From positions 62,001 to 126,000 of the forward strand of contig WBUK01000002.1 in NCBI GenBank assembly GCA_008933765.1: a stretch of 64,000 bases of DNA. Reading direction: 5' to 3'. Numbering within the stretch: the stretch's first letter is position 1; every line of letters begins with the position of its first letter. The notes beneath the pieces are model-generated. The model was not told where the DNA came from and did no database searches. It saw only the letters and a list, made by a program, of their open reading frames with translations. Position numbers and translations under genes: made by a program. This DNA is from Ignavibacteriaceae bacterium (GTDB taxonomy: Bacteria > Bacteroidota > Ignavibacteria > Ignavibacteriales > Ignavibacteriaceae). Shown here one piece after another: positions 35,671-44,611 of the stretch.

Positions 35671-37868
35671 AATTTTTAGCAAAATTGTTGCTTTTGATTG
35701 TTGTAGCCGTTCCGCAAATCTTTGCAGACGGCTTCATAATCATACCGGAGCCGCCATTTCCATACCCGCAACCGGTGTGGCGCGATCCCTTTCCGCTTGA
35801 AGTGAAATACCATGATGTATCAGTTACAGTTGATGGTTTAATAGCGAAAACAAAAGTTGACCAGGTGTTTTTTAATCCGTTGAATTACCGCTTAGAAGGG
35901 CAGTATATTTTTCCGGTTCCTGAAGGCGCGGTAATTACTTCTTTCAAAATGTTTGTTGACGGTAAAGAATTAAAAGCCGAACTTTTAGATGCTGAAAAAG
36001 CAAAAAAACTGTATCAGGAAATTGTTGCAAAAAGCAAAGATCCGGCACTTTTAGAGTTCACGGGAAGGAACATTTACACACTCAAAATTTTTCCGATTGA
36101 ACCCCGTTCCGACAGAAGAATTATAATTGAGTATGTGCAAAACCTTGAATATGATAACGGCACAGTGCGATATCTTTACCCGTTAAACACCGAAAAATTT
36201 TCAGCAAAACCGCTTCAAAGAGTATCTGTAAAAACGGAGATAACTTCGAAAAACCGCATACTTTCACTTTATTCACCCACGCACGAAACAAAATCGGAAA
36301 GAAAAGACGATAACCACTTCACCGCCCTTTATGAAGAGAAAAATGTTAAGCCTGATAAAGATTACCTCTTAATTATCAACACTTCTGCAAAGGGAAGTGT
36401 GGCAGACCTAATGATCCGCAAAGATGAGGATGGTAAAGAATTTTTTCTTTTGACATTCACGCCCGATGATTCTGAGTTCCCGGTTGAATATATCCCTAAA
36501 GATGTGGTCTTTGTTTTAGATGTTTCCGGCAGTATGGCAGGCGAAAAGTTGCAGGCGGCTCAGGATGCTCTGATATACTGCATTAGCAGGCTGAAAGATA
36601 AAGACAGGCTGCAAATTATTCAATTTGGAACTGAAGCGAAAAAACTTTTTCCCGCTTTAGTGCCTGTGGATAAAACCCAGAAAGAGAGTGCTCTCGATAA
36701 AATCAGAAAAATGGAAGCCTTAGGCGGAACAAACATTGAGGAGGCTCTGCAGCTGGCTTTGGAGGAAAAACCGGCGAGCAACAGACCTTTTTACATCGTT
36801 TTTATAACCGACGGCAAACCTACCATTGGCGAACGGGATGAAAATAAATTGCTAGCAACCGTTGACCAAAAAGCACTTGCCGGAAAAAAGATTTTTACCT
36901 TCGGTATCGGATATGATATCAACATACTGCTGCTTGATAAACTTGCGCAGAAAAGCGGAGGAGTGAGGAATTATTCACCGCCTAACAGTGAGGTCGAAAT
37001 TGCGATCAGTAACTTCTTCAACAAAATTGAGTCACCAGTACTTACAGATATCACGCTTTCAACTTACGGGGGATTAAAAACTGAGCTAACCTACCCCAAT
37101 CAAAAATTTGATCTGTACAAAGGAAGTGTCGCTGTATTTGCCGGTTTGATCGAGGGCGAAGGGAAATTCCGTATAACCGGTAAACGAAACGGTAAAGAGT
37201 TCAGCTTCGATGTTGCAACGAACAAACCAAACGAAGGTGATTACGAATTTATCCCTGTCATTTGGGCTATGCGCCGAACCGGTTATCTCTTAGATTTAAT
37301 CAGATTAAACGGCGAGAGCAAAGAACTTAAAGATGAGATCATTTATCTTTCAAAAAAATACGGTCTAATAACTCCATACACTGCCTTTTTAATTTTGGAA
37401 GATGAGCAGGTTACTCAAACCCAGCGACCACCCCTTGCGCCCAAATTTAAAGATACCGGCGGTTGGGCTGATCCCATCCCGGATGCGTTCAAAACCGGTT
37501 TTGAGGGGTTGAAAGCCGGCGAAGGGAAAGAAAGCGCAACCGCAAGTGAAAAGGTGCGCGACTACTCAAGCGCGGATGAACTGAACCACCGTGATATTGA
37601 AAAAAGAGCCAGCGACCCTGCATTGGATGGAAGTGGCTCTGCACCCAAAATCACCGATGCCGCCGGAAGAGCCTTCTACAATAACAACGGGTTGTGGATC
37701 GATTCTTTCTTAGATTCTTTCAAAGGCAATCAAGTTAAAAAAATAGAGTTCGGTTCTTCTGAGTATTACGAACTTGCTTTCAGTAACAAGAATATTGCAA
37801 AAATTCTGTCAGTCGGAAGAAATGTGAGGTTCGTTGCGAATGGAGAGGCAATAGAAATCGTAAATTAA
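35667..37868 (+). CDS. Exported VIT and VWA domain protein
   Basis: 733 residues. Signal peptide (LLLLIVVAVPQIFADG), then a VIT domain (about 35-170: VDGLIAKTKVDQVFFNP, EGQYIFPVPEGA, AKKLYQEIVAKSKDPALLE). Next is a VWA domain with the complete MIDAS start DVSGSM (about 285) and ITDGKPT. The last 150 residues are low in complexity. This is the inter-alpha-trypsin-inhibitor heavy-chain-like architecture, found in bacteria as marine or surface proteins of unclear role. Co-translated with the VWA protein upstream. Confidence 0.88.
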   Translation: MKFLAKLLLLIVVAVPQIFADGFIIIPEPPFPYPQPVWRDPFPLEVKYHDVSVTVDGLIAKTKVDQVFFNPLNYRLEGQYIFPVPEGAVITSFKMFVDGKELKAELLDAEKAKKLYQEIVAKSKDPALLEFTGRNIYTLKIFPIEPRSDRRIIIEYVQNLEYDNGTVRYLYPLNTEKFSAKPLQRVSVKTEITSKNRILSLYSPTHETKSERKDDNHFTALYEEKNVKPDKDYLLIINTSAKGSVADLMIRKDEDGKEFFLLTFTPDDSEFPVEYIPKDVVFVLDVSGSMAGEKLQAAQDALIYCISRLKDKDRLQIIQFGTEAKKLFPALVPVDKTQKESALDKIRKMEALGGTNIEEALQLALEEKPASNRPFYIVFITDGKPTIGERDENKLLATVDQKALAGKKIFTFGIGYDINILLLDKLAQKSGGVRNYSPPNSEVEIAISNFFNKIESPVLTDITLSTYGGLKTELTYPNQKFDLYKGSVAVFAGLIEGEGKFRITGKRNGKEFSFDVATNKPNEGDYEFIPVIWAMRRTGYLLDLIRLNGESKELKDEIIYLSKKYGLITPYTAFLILEDEQVTQTQRPPLAPKFKDTGGWADPIPDAFKTGFEGLKAGEGKESATASEKVRDYSSADELNHRDIEKRASDPALDGSGSAPKITDAAGRAFYNNNGLWIDSFLDSFKGNQVKKIEFGSSEYYELAFSNKNIAKILSVGRNVRFVANGEAIEIVN

Positions 37869-37889
37869 AATTTAGTTAACCCACAATAC

Positions 37890-40800
37890 TTAAGCAACCG
37901 GCAAAGTGAAAGAAAATGTGCTTCCCTTAGCCGGTTTGCTTTTTATTGTAAGCGTGCCGCCTTGTTGTTCTATCATTTCCTTCACTAAAATTATTCCTAA
38001 CCCTGTGCCGCGCTCACGATTGGTCCCCGCAGTTGAGTGAAAGAGTTCAGGATTCATAACTTTTTGTATCGATTCTTCATCCATCCCTACTCCTTCATCA
38101 ATAACACTTACTGTAACCATACTTTCACCTTGGGTTGCTTCTATTCGCACAACAGAATCAGCGTACGAAAACTTAATTGCATTGGTTAAAAGATTTCTCA
38201 AAATCAGGTTAATTGCATAGTCATCACCCATGACGACGATATCTTCCCTCACGGCATTTTCGGTTTTAATCCCTTTTGCGAATGCAATATCTCTGACAAA
38301 GCTGATGTTTGCATTAACGATGATTGAAAGATTGATTGTCTTCGGCTGCATTCTTATCACGCCAATTTGAGATCTGCTCCAGGCAAGCAGATTTTCTAAA
38401 AGTGAAAATGTATTTCGCGCAGTGTGATCAATGCGCGCAATGAAGTCTTTTGCTTCATTGGGGTCCATCGTACCAAGTTCATCCACGAGAATTTGAGAAA
38501 AGCCCATAATAGTGGAAAAAGGGTTTTTAAGGTCGTGGGAAATAATCGACATCATTTTGTCTTTAGTAGCGTTGGTTTCGCGCAGTTCATTCAGCAGCAC
38601 TTCCAACTTCTCATTTTTTTGGATTATTTCATTTTGGCTTTTTGTTAATTCCTCATTTTTGGCAGAAATTTCGTCTGTTCTTTGAGCCACTAACGATTCC
38701 AGAGCGATGTTTTCTCGCCTTAATTTGCCTGCATAAAACATTGCAATAATGTAAGATAAAGCACCAAAAGCGAGGAAATACAACAACCAAGCCCACCACC
38801 TTTTGTACCATTTCGCTAAAATTGAAAACTCAATCGTAGTTGGCTTGCTCCAGGTTGAGTGCCCCGAAGGTTTCACCCGAACGGTTAAAGTGTGCCCCCC
38901 CGAAGAGAGATCACTCAGCAGTATTCTGTTTGTATTTTTAAGGTTTATCCAATCTTCATCATTATCAAATTTATACTGAAAAAGATCGGAGTGTACAGGG
39001 TAAGAAAAATCCAAAACATCCACTCGCCAGTTGTTGTCCTCAGGAATTTCCACCCGGTTTTTGCTCGGGTCAATAGTGACCCCAAGGCTAAGGTTTTTAA
39101 GCAGAAGTGCCGGTGGTTCTGAAACAGAAGAGCGATATTTAGCGCGCATAATCGCGATTCCTTCAGCCGTACCAACCCAAAGATCGCCTTTGGGGTCAGT
39201 GGTTAAGGTTCTTGTTCCGATAGTGATACTCGGCAGCCCTGAAGACATGTTGAAATGTGAAACCCCTTCGCCGTCGTATGCGTAAAGCCCTTTGGGAGTT
39301 CCGATCCAAATAGTGCCTGTTTGGTTATCGCACGAAATAGAACGGGCGTTCATATTTTTAAATCCCGGGTCTAATAAATAGGCGTTTTCCCCATCAATTC
39401 TGAAAACACCGTGCGAAGTTGCAAGAATAAGTTTATGATCCCTGTCAAAGTCGATATCATTAATCGTTATATCACCTTTAACTTCCGTTTTCACTTTCAG
39501 TATAATGTTGGTAAATTTATTATTTTTTGATGAATATTTAACGAGTTCCAGTTTATCGGAAGTACCCCCAATGTATAGATCTCCGTCAGGGTTCATCATC
39601 AGAGTGGAAAATTCTTTAATTTTTGTGAAAGGGAGGTCAAACATATTCATATCTCCGTTGGCACGAAGATTAATCACCTGTTTTGCAGAAGTTTCAAGCA
39701 TCCACAGATCGTTATTATTTCCGTAACCGATAAAGCTAATAAATCTTCCCTTAATTTTTGGGGTGGTTCGGGTGATTGTTCCGAGATCACTTATGTGGAT
39801 TAAAACGCCATCGGAAGTGGCAACCGTAATTCCCTCGTTAAAGCGCGCAAACGAACGGATTACTGTTCCGGGCGAGCTAAGAACCACCTCTGCAACATAT
39901 TCATTATCCTTTGGGACTAATTTGTAGAGTGAATTTCCATCAGAGACATACACCATATTATCCCGTTTTGTAATGATATCCTGAACATATTGTTTAATAA
40001 TATCAGGCAGAACGGGATTAAAATTTCTTTTTGAGAGCAGCAAGATGCCTCTTTCAGAACTGAGCCAAATCTCAGAGTTTTTACCCATGAATATATCGTT
40101 AAGCTTCACTTTACCGGGTGAAGTCACATGTTCAACATGGTACGAGGGGTCGTTCAGATAATATGAAAACAGCCCCTGATCCCATGTAATAATATAAACC
40201 TGCCGGTCAGTTTTAAGAAACCCGGAAATATTCAGATTTTCAATCACTTTTGTTTGTGTTGCGAGTGAGAACCTACCCGATTGATCTTTGTTCAGAGTAA
40301 ATTTAATCGCCCCGCCGTTATTTCCGGCAATAAAAGTTAACTCTCCGAGATATGTCATTCCCGTTATATTCGGGAAGTTACTGATTCTGTCAAACTGAAC
40401 TAATTTATCGTTTTTGTTGTCATATAAAAACAAACCGCCTTGGTGAGTTACAATCACCACTTCTCCGGTTTCCAATTCAAAGAAATAGTGGTTTCGTAGG
40501 AAATTGAAGGAAAAATCGTCGGAAGAAAGTACAAATCTTTTAAAATTATTTTTTCTGTATCTTACTATCGCCCCACCTTCCCCGATGAATATTGTGCCGT
40601 CTTTGGCTTCATAGATCGATTTCGGATAAAAAACTTTACCCGGTTCTTCTTTTGGCGCAGACTGTAAAATTTGCACAATCTTTGCAGTATCTAAAGCAGG
40701 CTGAATTTCAAAAACACCGTGATCTGTTACGAGCAGTATATTGCCGTCTTTTTTCTTACAAAGTGCCTTGGCGTACTCCAATTCAGGAGGCGAAGTGAAA

Positions 40801-41000
40801 GAAAGGAAAGAATACCCATCAAATCTGCTTACACCTTCATCAGTTGCAACCCAAATAAAACCGTAATTATCCTGGGTAATCGATTTTGTAAGCTCGATGC
40901 TTAAACCTTCGTTAATACCATATCTGTTTAACTCGAAATTTTGCGCAAAAATCGAAAGTTGGAAAAACAAAAATCCTGTTAAAAAGATAAAACGGAACAA
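37890..41000 (-). CDS. Two-component-propeller sensor histidine kinase
   Basis: 1036 residues. After a signal peptide come about 14 Reg_prop propeller repeats (GFIWVATDEGVSRFDG, GTIWIGTPKGLYAYDG), then a Y_Y_Y domain (about 640-720) and one membrane helix (about 725-750). A coiled coil leads to HisKA with His near residue 822 (MSIISHDLKNPF), and HATPase_c has N-box NLLTNAIKF and G-boxes DEGVGM and GTGLGI. No receiver or DNA-binding domain is attached, unlike the hybrid HTCS sensors of Bacteroides. It senses a periplasmic signal and phosphorylates a response regulator not found here. The start is TTG, just after the sthA stop. Confidence 0.9.
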   Translation of the reverse strand: MFRFIFLTGFLFFQLSIFAQNFELNRYGINEGLSIELTKSITQDNYGFIWVATDEGVSRFDGYSFLSFTSPPELEYAKALCKKKDGNILLVTDHGVFEIQPALDTAKIVQILQSAPKEEPGKVFYPKSIYEAKDGTIFIGEGGAIVRYRKNNFKRFVLSSDDFSFNFLRNHYFFELETGEVVIVTHQGGLFLYDNKNDKLVQFDRISNFPNITGMTYLGELTFIAGNNGGAIKFTLNKDQSGRFSLATQTKVIENLNISGFLKTDRQVYIITWDQGLFSYYLNDPSYHVEHVTSPGKVKLNDIFMGKNSEIWLSSERGILLLSKRNFNPVLPDIIKQYVQDIITKRDNMVYVSDGNSLYKLVPKDNEYVAEVVLSSPGTVIRSFARFNEGITVATSDGVLIHISDLGTITRTTPKIKGRFISFIGYGNNNDLWMLETSAKQVINLRANGDMNMFDLPFTKIKEFSTLMMNPDGDLYIGGTSDKLELVKYSSKNNKFTNIILKVKTEVKGDITINDIDFDRDHKLILATSHGVFRIDGENAYLLDPGFKNMNARSISCDNQTGTIWIGTPKGLYAYDGEGVSHFNMSSGLPSITIGTRTLTTDPKGDLWVGTAEGIAIMRAKYRSSVSEPPALLLKNLSLGVTIDPSKNRVEIPEDNNWRVDVLDFSYPVHSDLFQYKFDNDEDWINLKNTNRILLSDLSSGGHTLTVRVKPSGHSTWSKPTTIEFSILAKWYKRWWAWLLYFLAFGALSYIIAMFYAGKLRRENIALESLVAQRTDEISAKNEELTKSQNEIIQKNEKLEVLLNELRETNATKDKMMSIISHDLKNPFSTIMGFSQILVDELGTMDPNEAKDFIARIDHTARNTFSLLENLLAWSRSQIGVIRMQPKTINLSIIVNANISFVRDIAFAKGIKTENAVREDIVVMGDDYAINLILRNLLTNAIKFSYADSVVRIEATQGESMVTVSVIDEGVGMDEESIQKVMNPELFHSTAGTNRERGTGLGIILVKEMIEQQGGTLTIKSKPAKGSTFSFTLPVA

Positions 41001-41001
41001 A

Positions 41002-42369
41002 TTACTTAACCCTATTTAAACCATTCAATGCTGCCACTCTGTAGGCTTCCGCCATAGTAGGGTAGTTAAAGGTAGTGTTAATAAAATACAATAATGAGTT
41101 TGCTTCCCCCTTTTGCACCATAATAGCCTGCCCGATGTGAATAATTTCGCTGGCGTTGTTCCCAAAACAGTGAATGCCAAGAATCTGCAAAGTCTCTCTG
41201 TGAAACAGTATTTTCAGCATACCGGTCGTGTGGCCCGTTATCTGCGCGCGTGCCAGGTGCTTGAAGAAAGAGTGTCCCACCTCGTAGGGCACCTTATCCC
41301 GAGTCAGTTCTCTTTCAGTTTTTCCGACAGAACTGATTTCAGGAATTGTGTAAATTCCGGTAGGGATAAAATCAAGGAGTTGGTTCTCACATTTACCTTC
41401 GATAATGTAAGTAGCTGCAAACCTGCCCTGATCGTACGAGGCACTGGCGAGAGAGGGAAAGCCACATACATCACCTACTGCATAGATGTGCGGCTGAACA
41501 GTCTGGTGTTTCTCATCGATTATAATAGACCCCCTCGAATCGGTTTTAATTCCTAGCGCTTCTAAGTTCAGGTCGCCGGAGTTTCCCGTTCTGCCCTGAG
41601 CCCAAAGCAGCACATCAGCGCTAATCACCTTGTTCGATTCCAGAAAAATCTCAACGGAATTGTCAGAAGGCACCACCTTTGTGTATTCCTCTTTATTTCT
41701 AATCATCACGCCGTTTCCGCGCAAGTGATAAGAAAGTGCATCGCTGATTTCATCATCCAAAAAGGAAAGCAATCTGTCGCGTGTGTTAATCAGATTGACT
41801 TTCATCGAAAGACCGCGAAAAATTGAGGCGTATTCGCAACCGATAATTCCGGCACCATAAATAGCAATGGATCTGAAGTTCAAAGGAATTGAAAGAATAG
41901 TGTCACTGTCCAAAATTCTTGGGTGCGAAAAATCCACATCCGGGGGGTGATAAGGTCTTGAGCCTGTGGCAATAATAAAATATTCCGCTGTATATCTCTC
42001 AATTCCGCCGTTAAGGAGATCGATTTCCAGAGTATGTTCATCAAGAAACTTAGCTTTACCGTTAATAACATCCACAAAATTTCGTTTATAAAAACTGTAA
42101 CGAAGTTCCACCTGTTGGTCAACAATTTTCGAAGTATTTTTCAGAATATCCTGGTAAGTGATCCCGTGGTTTTTCCCAATTTCAGCAATTCTTTGAATTT
42201 CCTGCCGCAAACTCTTGCTTGGAATTGTTGCCGTGTGGGTACAACTGCCGCCAACCCTGGGGAACGAGTCAACAATAGCAACCCGTCTTCCGGCTTTCAC
42301 CATCTTCATAGCAGCGCCTTCGCCACCGGGTCCGCTGCCGATCACTATACAGTCATAATCATAGTTCAT
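41002..42369 (-). CDS. sthA: Soluble pyridine nucleotide transhydrogenase (SthA-like)
   Basis: 455 residues of the pyridine nucleotide-disulfide oxidoreductase fold. FAD motif [10 protein letters not shown], then [16 protein letters not shown]. Only one Cys is present where lipoamide dehydrogenases have CxxxxC, which is the mark of SthA. The NAD motif is [13 protein letters not shown], the second FAD motif IYAVGDVCG, and the C-terminal interface is [17 protein letters not shown]. It balances NADH and NADPH. First gene of a two-gene unit with the sensor kinase, with 1 bp between them. Confidence 0.88.
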   Translation of the reverse strand: MNYDYDCIVIGSGPGGEGAAMKMVKAGRRVAIVDSFPRVGGSCTHTATIPSKSLRQEIQRIAEIGKNHGITYQDILKNTSKIVDQQVELRYSFYKRNFVDVINGKAKFLDEHTLEIDLLNGGIERYTAEYFIIATGSRPYHPPDVDFSHPRILDSDTILSIPLNFRSIAIYGAGIIGCEYASIFRGLSMKVNLINTRDRLLSFLDDEISDALSYHLRGNGVMIRNKEEYTKVVPSDNSVEIFLESNKVISADVLLWAQGRTGNSGDLNLEALGIKTDSRGSIIIDEKHQTVQPHIYAVGDVCGFPSLASASYDQGRFAATYIIEGKCENQLLDFIPTGIYTIPEISSVGKTERELTRDKVPYEVGHSFFKHLARAQITGHTTGMLKILFHRETLQILGIHCFGNNASEIIHIGQAIMVQKGEANSLLYFINTTFNYPTMAEAYRVAALNGLNRVK

Positions 42370-42511
42370 TTGGATCTGTCGTATTATTCGTTTGAAATTT
42401 CATTATTTTTGCATTATAATATAATTATTACTTTAATCTATTTTGTGATAATAGCGGTAAAAAATTGAAAATTAATCATTTCGTAAACTATTTTATCTGC
42501 CTTAATTTAAA

Positions 42512-42553
42512 TTTTAACTTCAACAAGACTGAATTTTTAACTTCAACAAGACT
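42512..42553. repeat. Identical 19-bp direct repeat in the pheA-fusion leader
   Basis: TTTTAACTTCAACAAGACT occurs at 42512-42530 and 42535-42553, a 23-bp period, just upstream of the shikimate/Phe fusion gene. Confidence 0.9.
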
Positions 42554-42574
42554 TAAACGAAACAACGGAATAAT

Positions 42575-44611
42575 GTGAATATGGAAGACCTGCGTAAAAA
42601 AATATCTGAATTAGATTATGAAATTTTAAATTCACTTGCCAAAAGAAGAGAACTTAGCCGGGAAGTAATAGAAAGAAAAGATAAAACGGGGCTACCTTTA
42701 CGAGATAAGAACAGAGAAAAAGAACTGTTGCAAAAGTTGATTGAAGAAGGGAAAATTTTAGGTTTAGAACCTACTTACATCACCAAAATTTTTCAGACCA
42801 TAATTGAAGATTCCGTTCGATTACAACAAACTTATCTGCACAAATTAGGGGATGGTGATACTTTAGAAAAGAACGAAGTTCGGGTAGCTATTCAGGGGAT
42901 TATTGGTTCTTTCAGTTCTTTGGCGGCTCGGCGTTTCTTTTCGAACAGAGGTTCGGAATTAATCTTTGTCAGCAAAATGTCGTTTGATGAAGTGGTGAAA
43001 GCCGTTGAGGAACAAGAAGCAGATTTTGCAATGCTTCCTGTTGAAAACACGAACTCGGGGAATATTAACGATGTTTACGACGCATTAGTGAAATCTTCCG
43101 TCAGCATAATCGGTGAAGAGAAACTACGGGTGAAGCAAAACCTTATCGGCATTTCGGAAATTGACCCCATATCAATCACAAAAATATACGCTCACCCACA
43201 GGCGGCAGCGCAGTGCAGCAAGTTTTTGGAGACAATTCCAAACGCCGTTATTGAACATGTGAGTGATACTGCGCTTTCGGTACAAAAGATAAAAGAGGAA
43301 GGCAACCCCAAATACGCCGCTATAGCAAGCGAGCAGGCTGCGGAATCTTTCGGTGTTGTCGTTCTGAAAGAGGATATTTCAAACAGAACCGAAAACTACA
43401 CCAGATTTTTAATTGCGGCAAGAAAACCGGTTGCCGTTGATGAACGGATACCGGCGAAAACTTCGTTGGTTATTGCCACGGCACAAAAACCGGGCGCATT
43501 GGTAGAAGCCCTTATGTTTTTTAACAAATACGGCATTAATATGACCAAAATTCAGTCGCGCCCGATCCCCGGAAACCCATGGGAAGAGATGTTCTACATC
43601 GATTTTGAGGGGAATGTTGCAGATGAAAAAACAGCGCTGATGTTGGATGAATTGGGACGAAACTCGAGGTATTTTAAGGTATTCGGCAGTTATCCTGCAA
43701 ATGAAATAGATAAAACTGTTCTTCCGCCGACTGATGTTTCTTCACTTCCGGAAACAGGCTTTATACCGGAAGAAGAGACAGTTGCCCTGCCCGTCATTTC
43801 TGTTAAAAGAGAAGGTTCTGCCCACCGCTTTGCAGGCAGAGAGTATAAATCTGATGATACAATTATTGAAGTGAAGGGTGTTCAAATTGGCGGCGGTAGC
43901 TTCACCATTATTGGAGGACCGGGTTCAGTTGAATCAAAAGAACAGATACTTAATTGTGCCAAAGAACTTAAAAAACAAAACGGACATATTTTATTCGGCG
44001 GGTGTTTTGAGCCAAAAACAAGCCCTTATGCGCAAACGGGGCTTGGCTATGAAGGGTTAAGCTACTTGCAGGAAGCCGGTATGGTTTACGAGCTTCCGGT
44101 TGCAACTGAAATTTTCTCGGTTAATCAGGTTGAACAGGTTGCGCAGTACGCAGATATTTTGCATATCGGAGCCGTAAATATGCAGAACTTCCCTCTGCTC
44201 ATTGAAGTAGGCAAGACACATCGCCCTGTGCTTCTTAAACGCGGTTTAATGGCTTCAATAGATGAACTTTTAAACGCAGCTGAATATATCCTCGCACAAG
44301 GGAACAGGCAGGTTATTTTGTGTGAAAGAGGTGTAAGAACATCGGACGGCACCACCAGAAATACTCTTGATCTGAGTGCAATACCTATCTTAAAAGAACT
44401 AACACATCTGCCTGTAATTGTTGATCCCACGCATGCAGTTACTGAAGCGGAAAAAATCATCCCCTTAGCTAAAGCAACCAAAGTAGTGGGTGCAAACGGG
44501 GTTTTTGTTGAGTTTCACCCCGAACCACTGAATACGCACAGCGATTCAAAACGACAGATGAGTTTTAAGCAGTTCGGTAAAATGATGAAAGAGTTAAACC
44601 GGCTGCATTAA
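42575..44611 (+). CDS. pheA: Chorismate mutase-prephenate dehydratase-ACT fused to a DAHP-synthase-like domain
   Basis: 678 residues. AroQ chorismate mutase (1-90: LRKKISELDYEILNSLAKR). Prephenate dehydratase (about 105-285) with the catalytic TRF in NRTENYTRFLIA. ACT regulatory domain (about 295-375: SRPIPGNPWEEMFYIDFEG). Then a type I-beta DAHP-synthase-like barrel (about 420-678). The barrel keeps LLKRGLMAS, LCERGVRT, VDPTHA and VEFHPEP. It has Gly450 where GPCSVES carries the metal Cys, Phe474/Glu479/Lys481 in place of the R...K-R of RGGAxKPR, and Val534 in place of Arg in GARN. It converts chorismate to phenylpyruvate; the barrel may be non-catalytic. The start may be GTG 42575 or ATG 42581. 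Confidence 0.9.
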   Translation: MNMEDLRKKISELDYEILNSLAKRRELSREVIERKDKTGLPLRDKNREKELLQKLIEEGKILGLEPTYITKIFQTIIEDSVRLQQTYLHKLGDGDTLEKNEVRVAIQGIIGSFSSLAARRFFSNRGSELIFVSKMSFDEVVKAVEEQEADFAMLPVENTNSGNINDVYDALVKSSVSIIGEEKLRVKQNLIGISEIDPISITKIYAHPQAAAQCSKFLETIPNAVIEHVSDTALSVQKIKEEGNPKYAAIASEQAAESFGVVVLKEDISNRTENYTRFLIAARKPVAVDERIPAKTSLVIATAQKPGALVEALMFFNKYGINMTKIQSRPIPGNPWEEMFYIDFEGNVADEKTALMLDELGRNSRYFKVFGSYPANEIDKTVLPPTDVSSLPETGFIPEEETVALPVISVKREGSAHRFAGREYKSDDTIIEVKGVQIGGGSFTIIGGPGSVESKEQILNCAKELKKQNGHILFGGCFEPKTSPYAQTGLGYEGLSYLQEAGMVYELPVATEIFSVNQVEQVAQYADILHIGAVNMQNFPLLIEVGKTHRPVLLKRGLMASIDELLNAAEYILAQGNRQVILCERGVRTSDGTTRNTLDLSAIPILKELTHLPVIVDPTHAVTEAEKIIPLAKATKVVGANGVFVEFHPEPLNTHSDSKRQMSFKQFGKMMKELNRLH

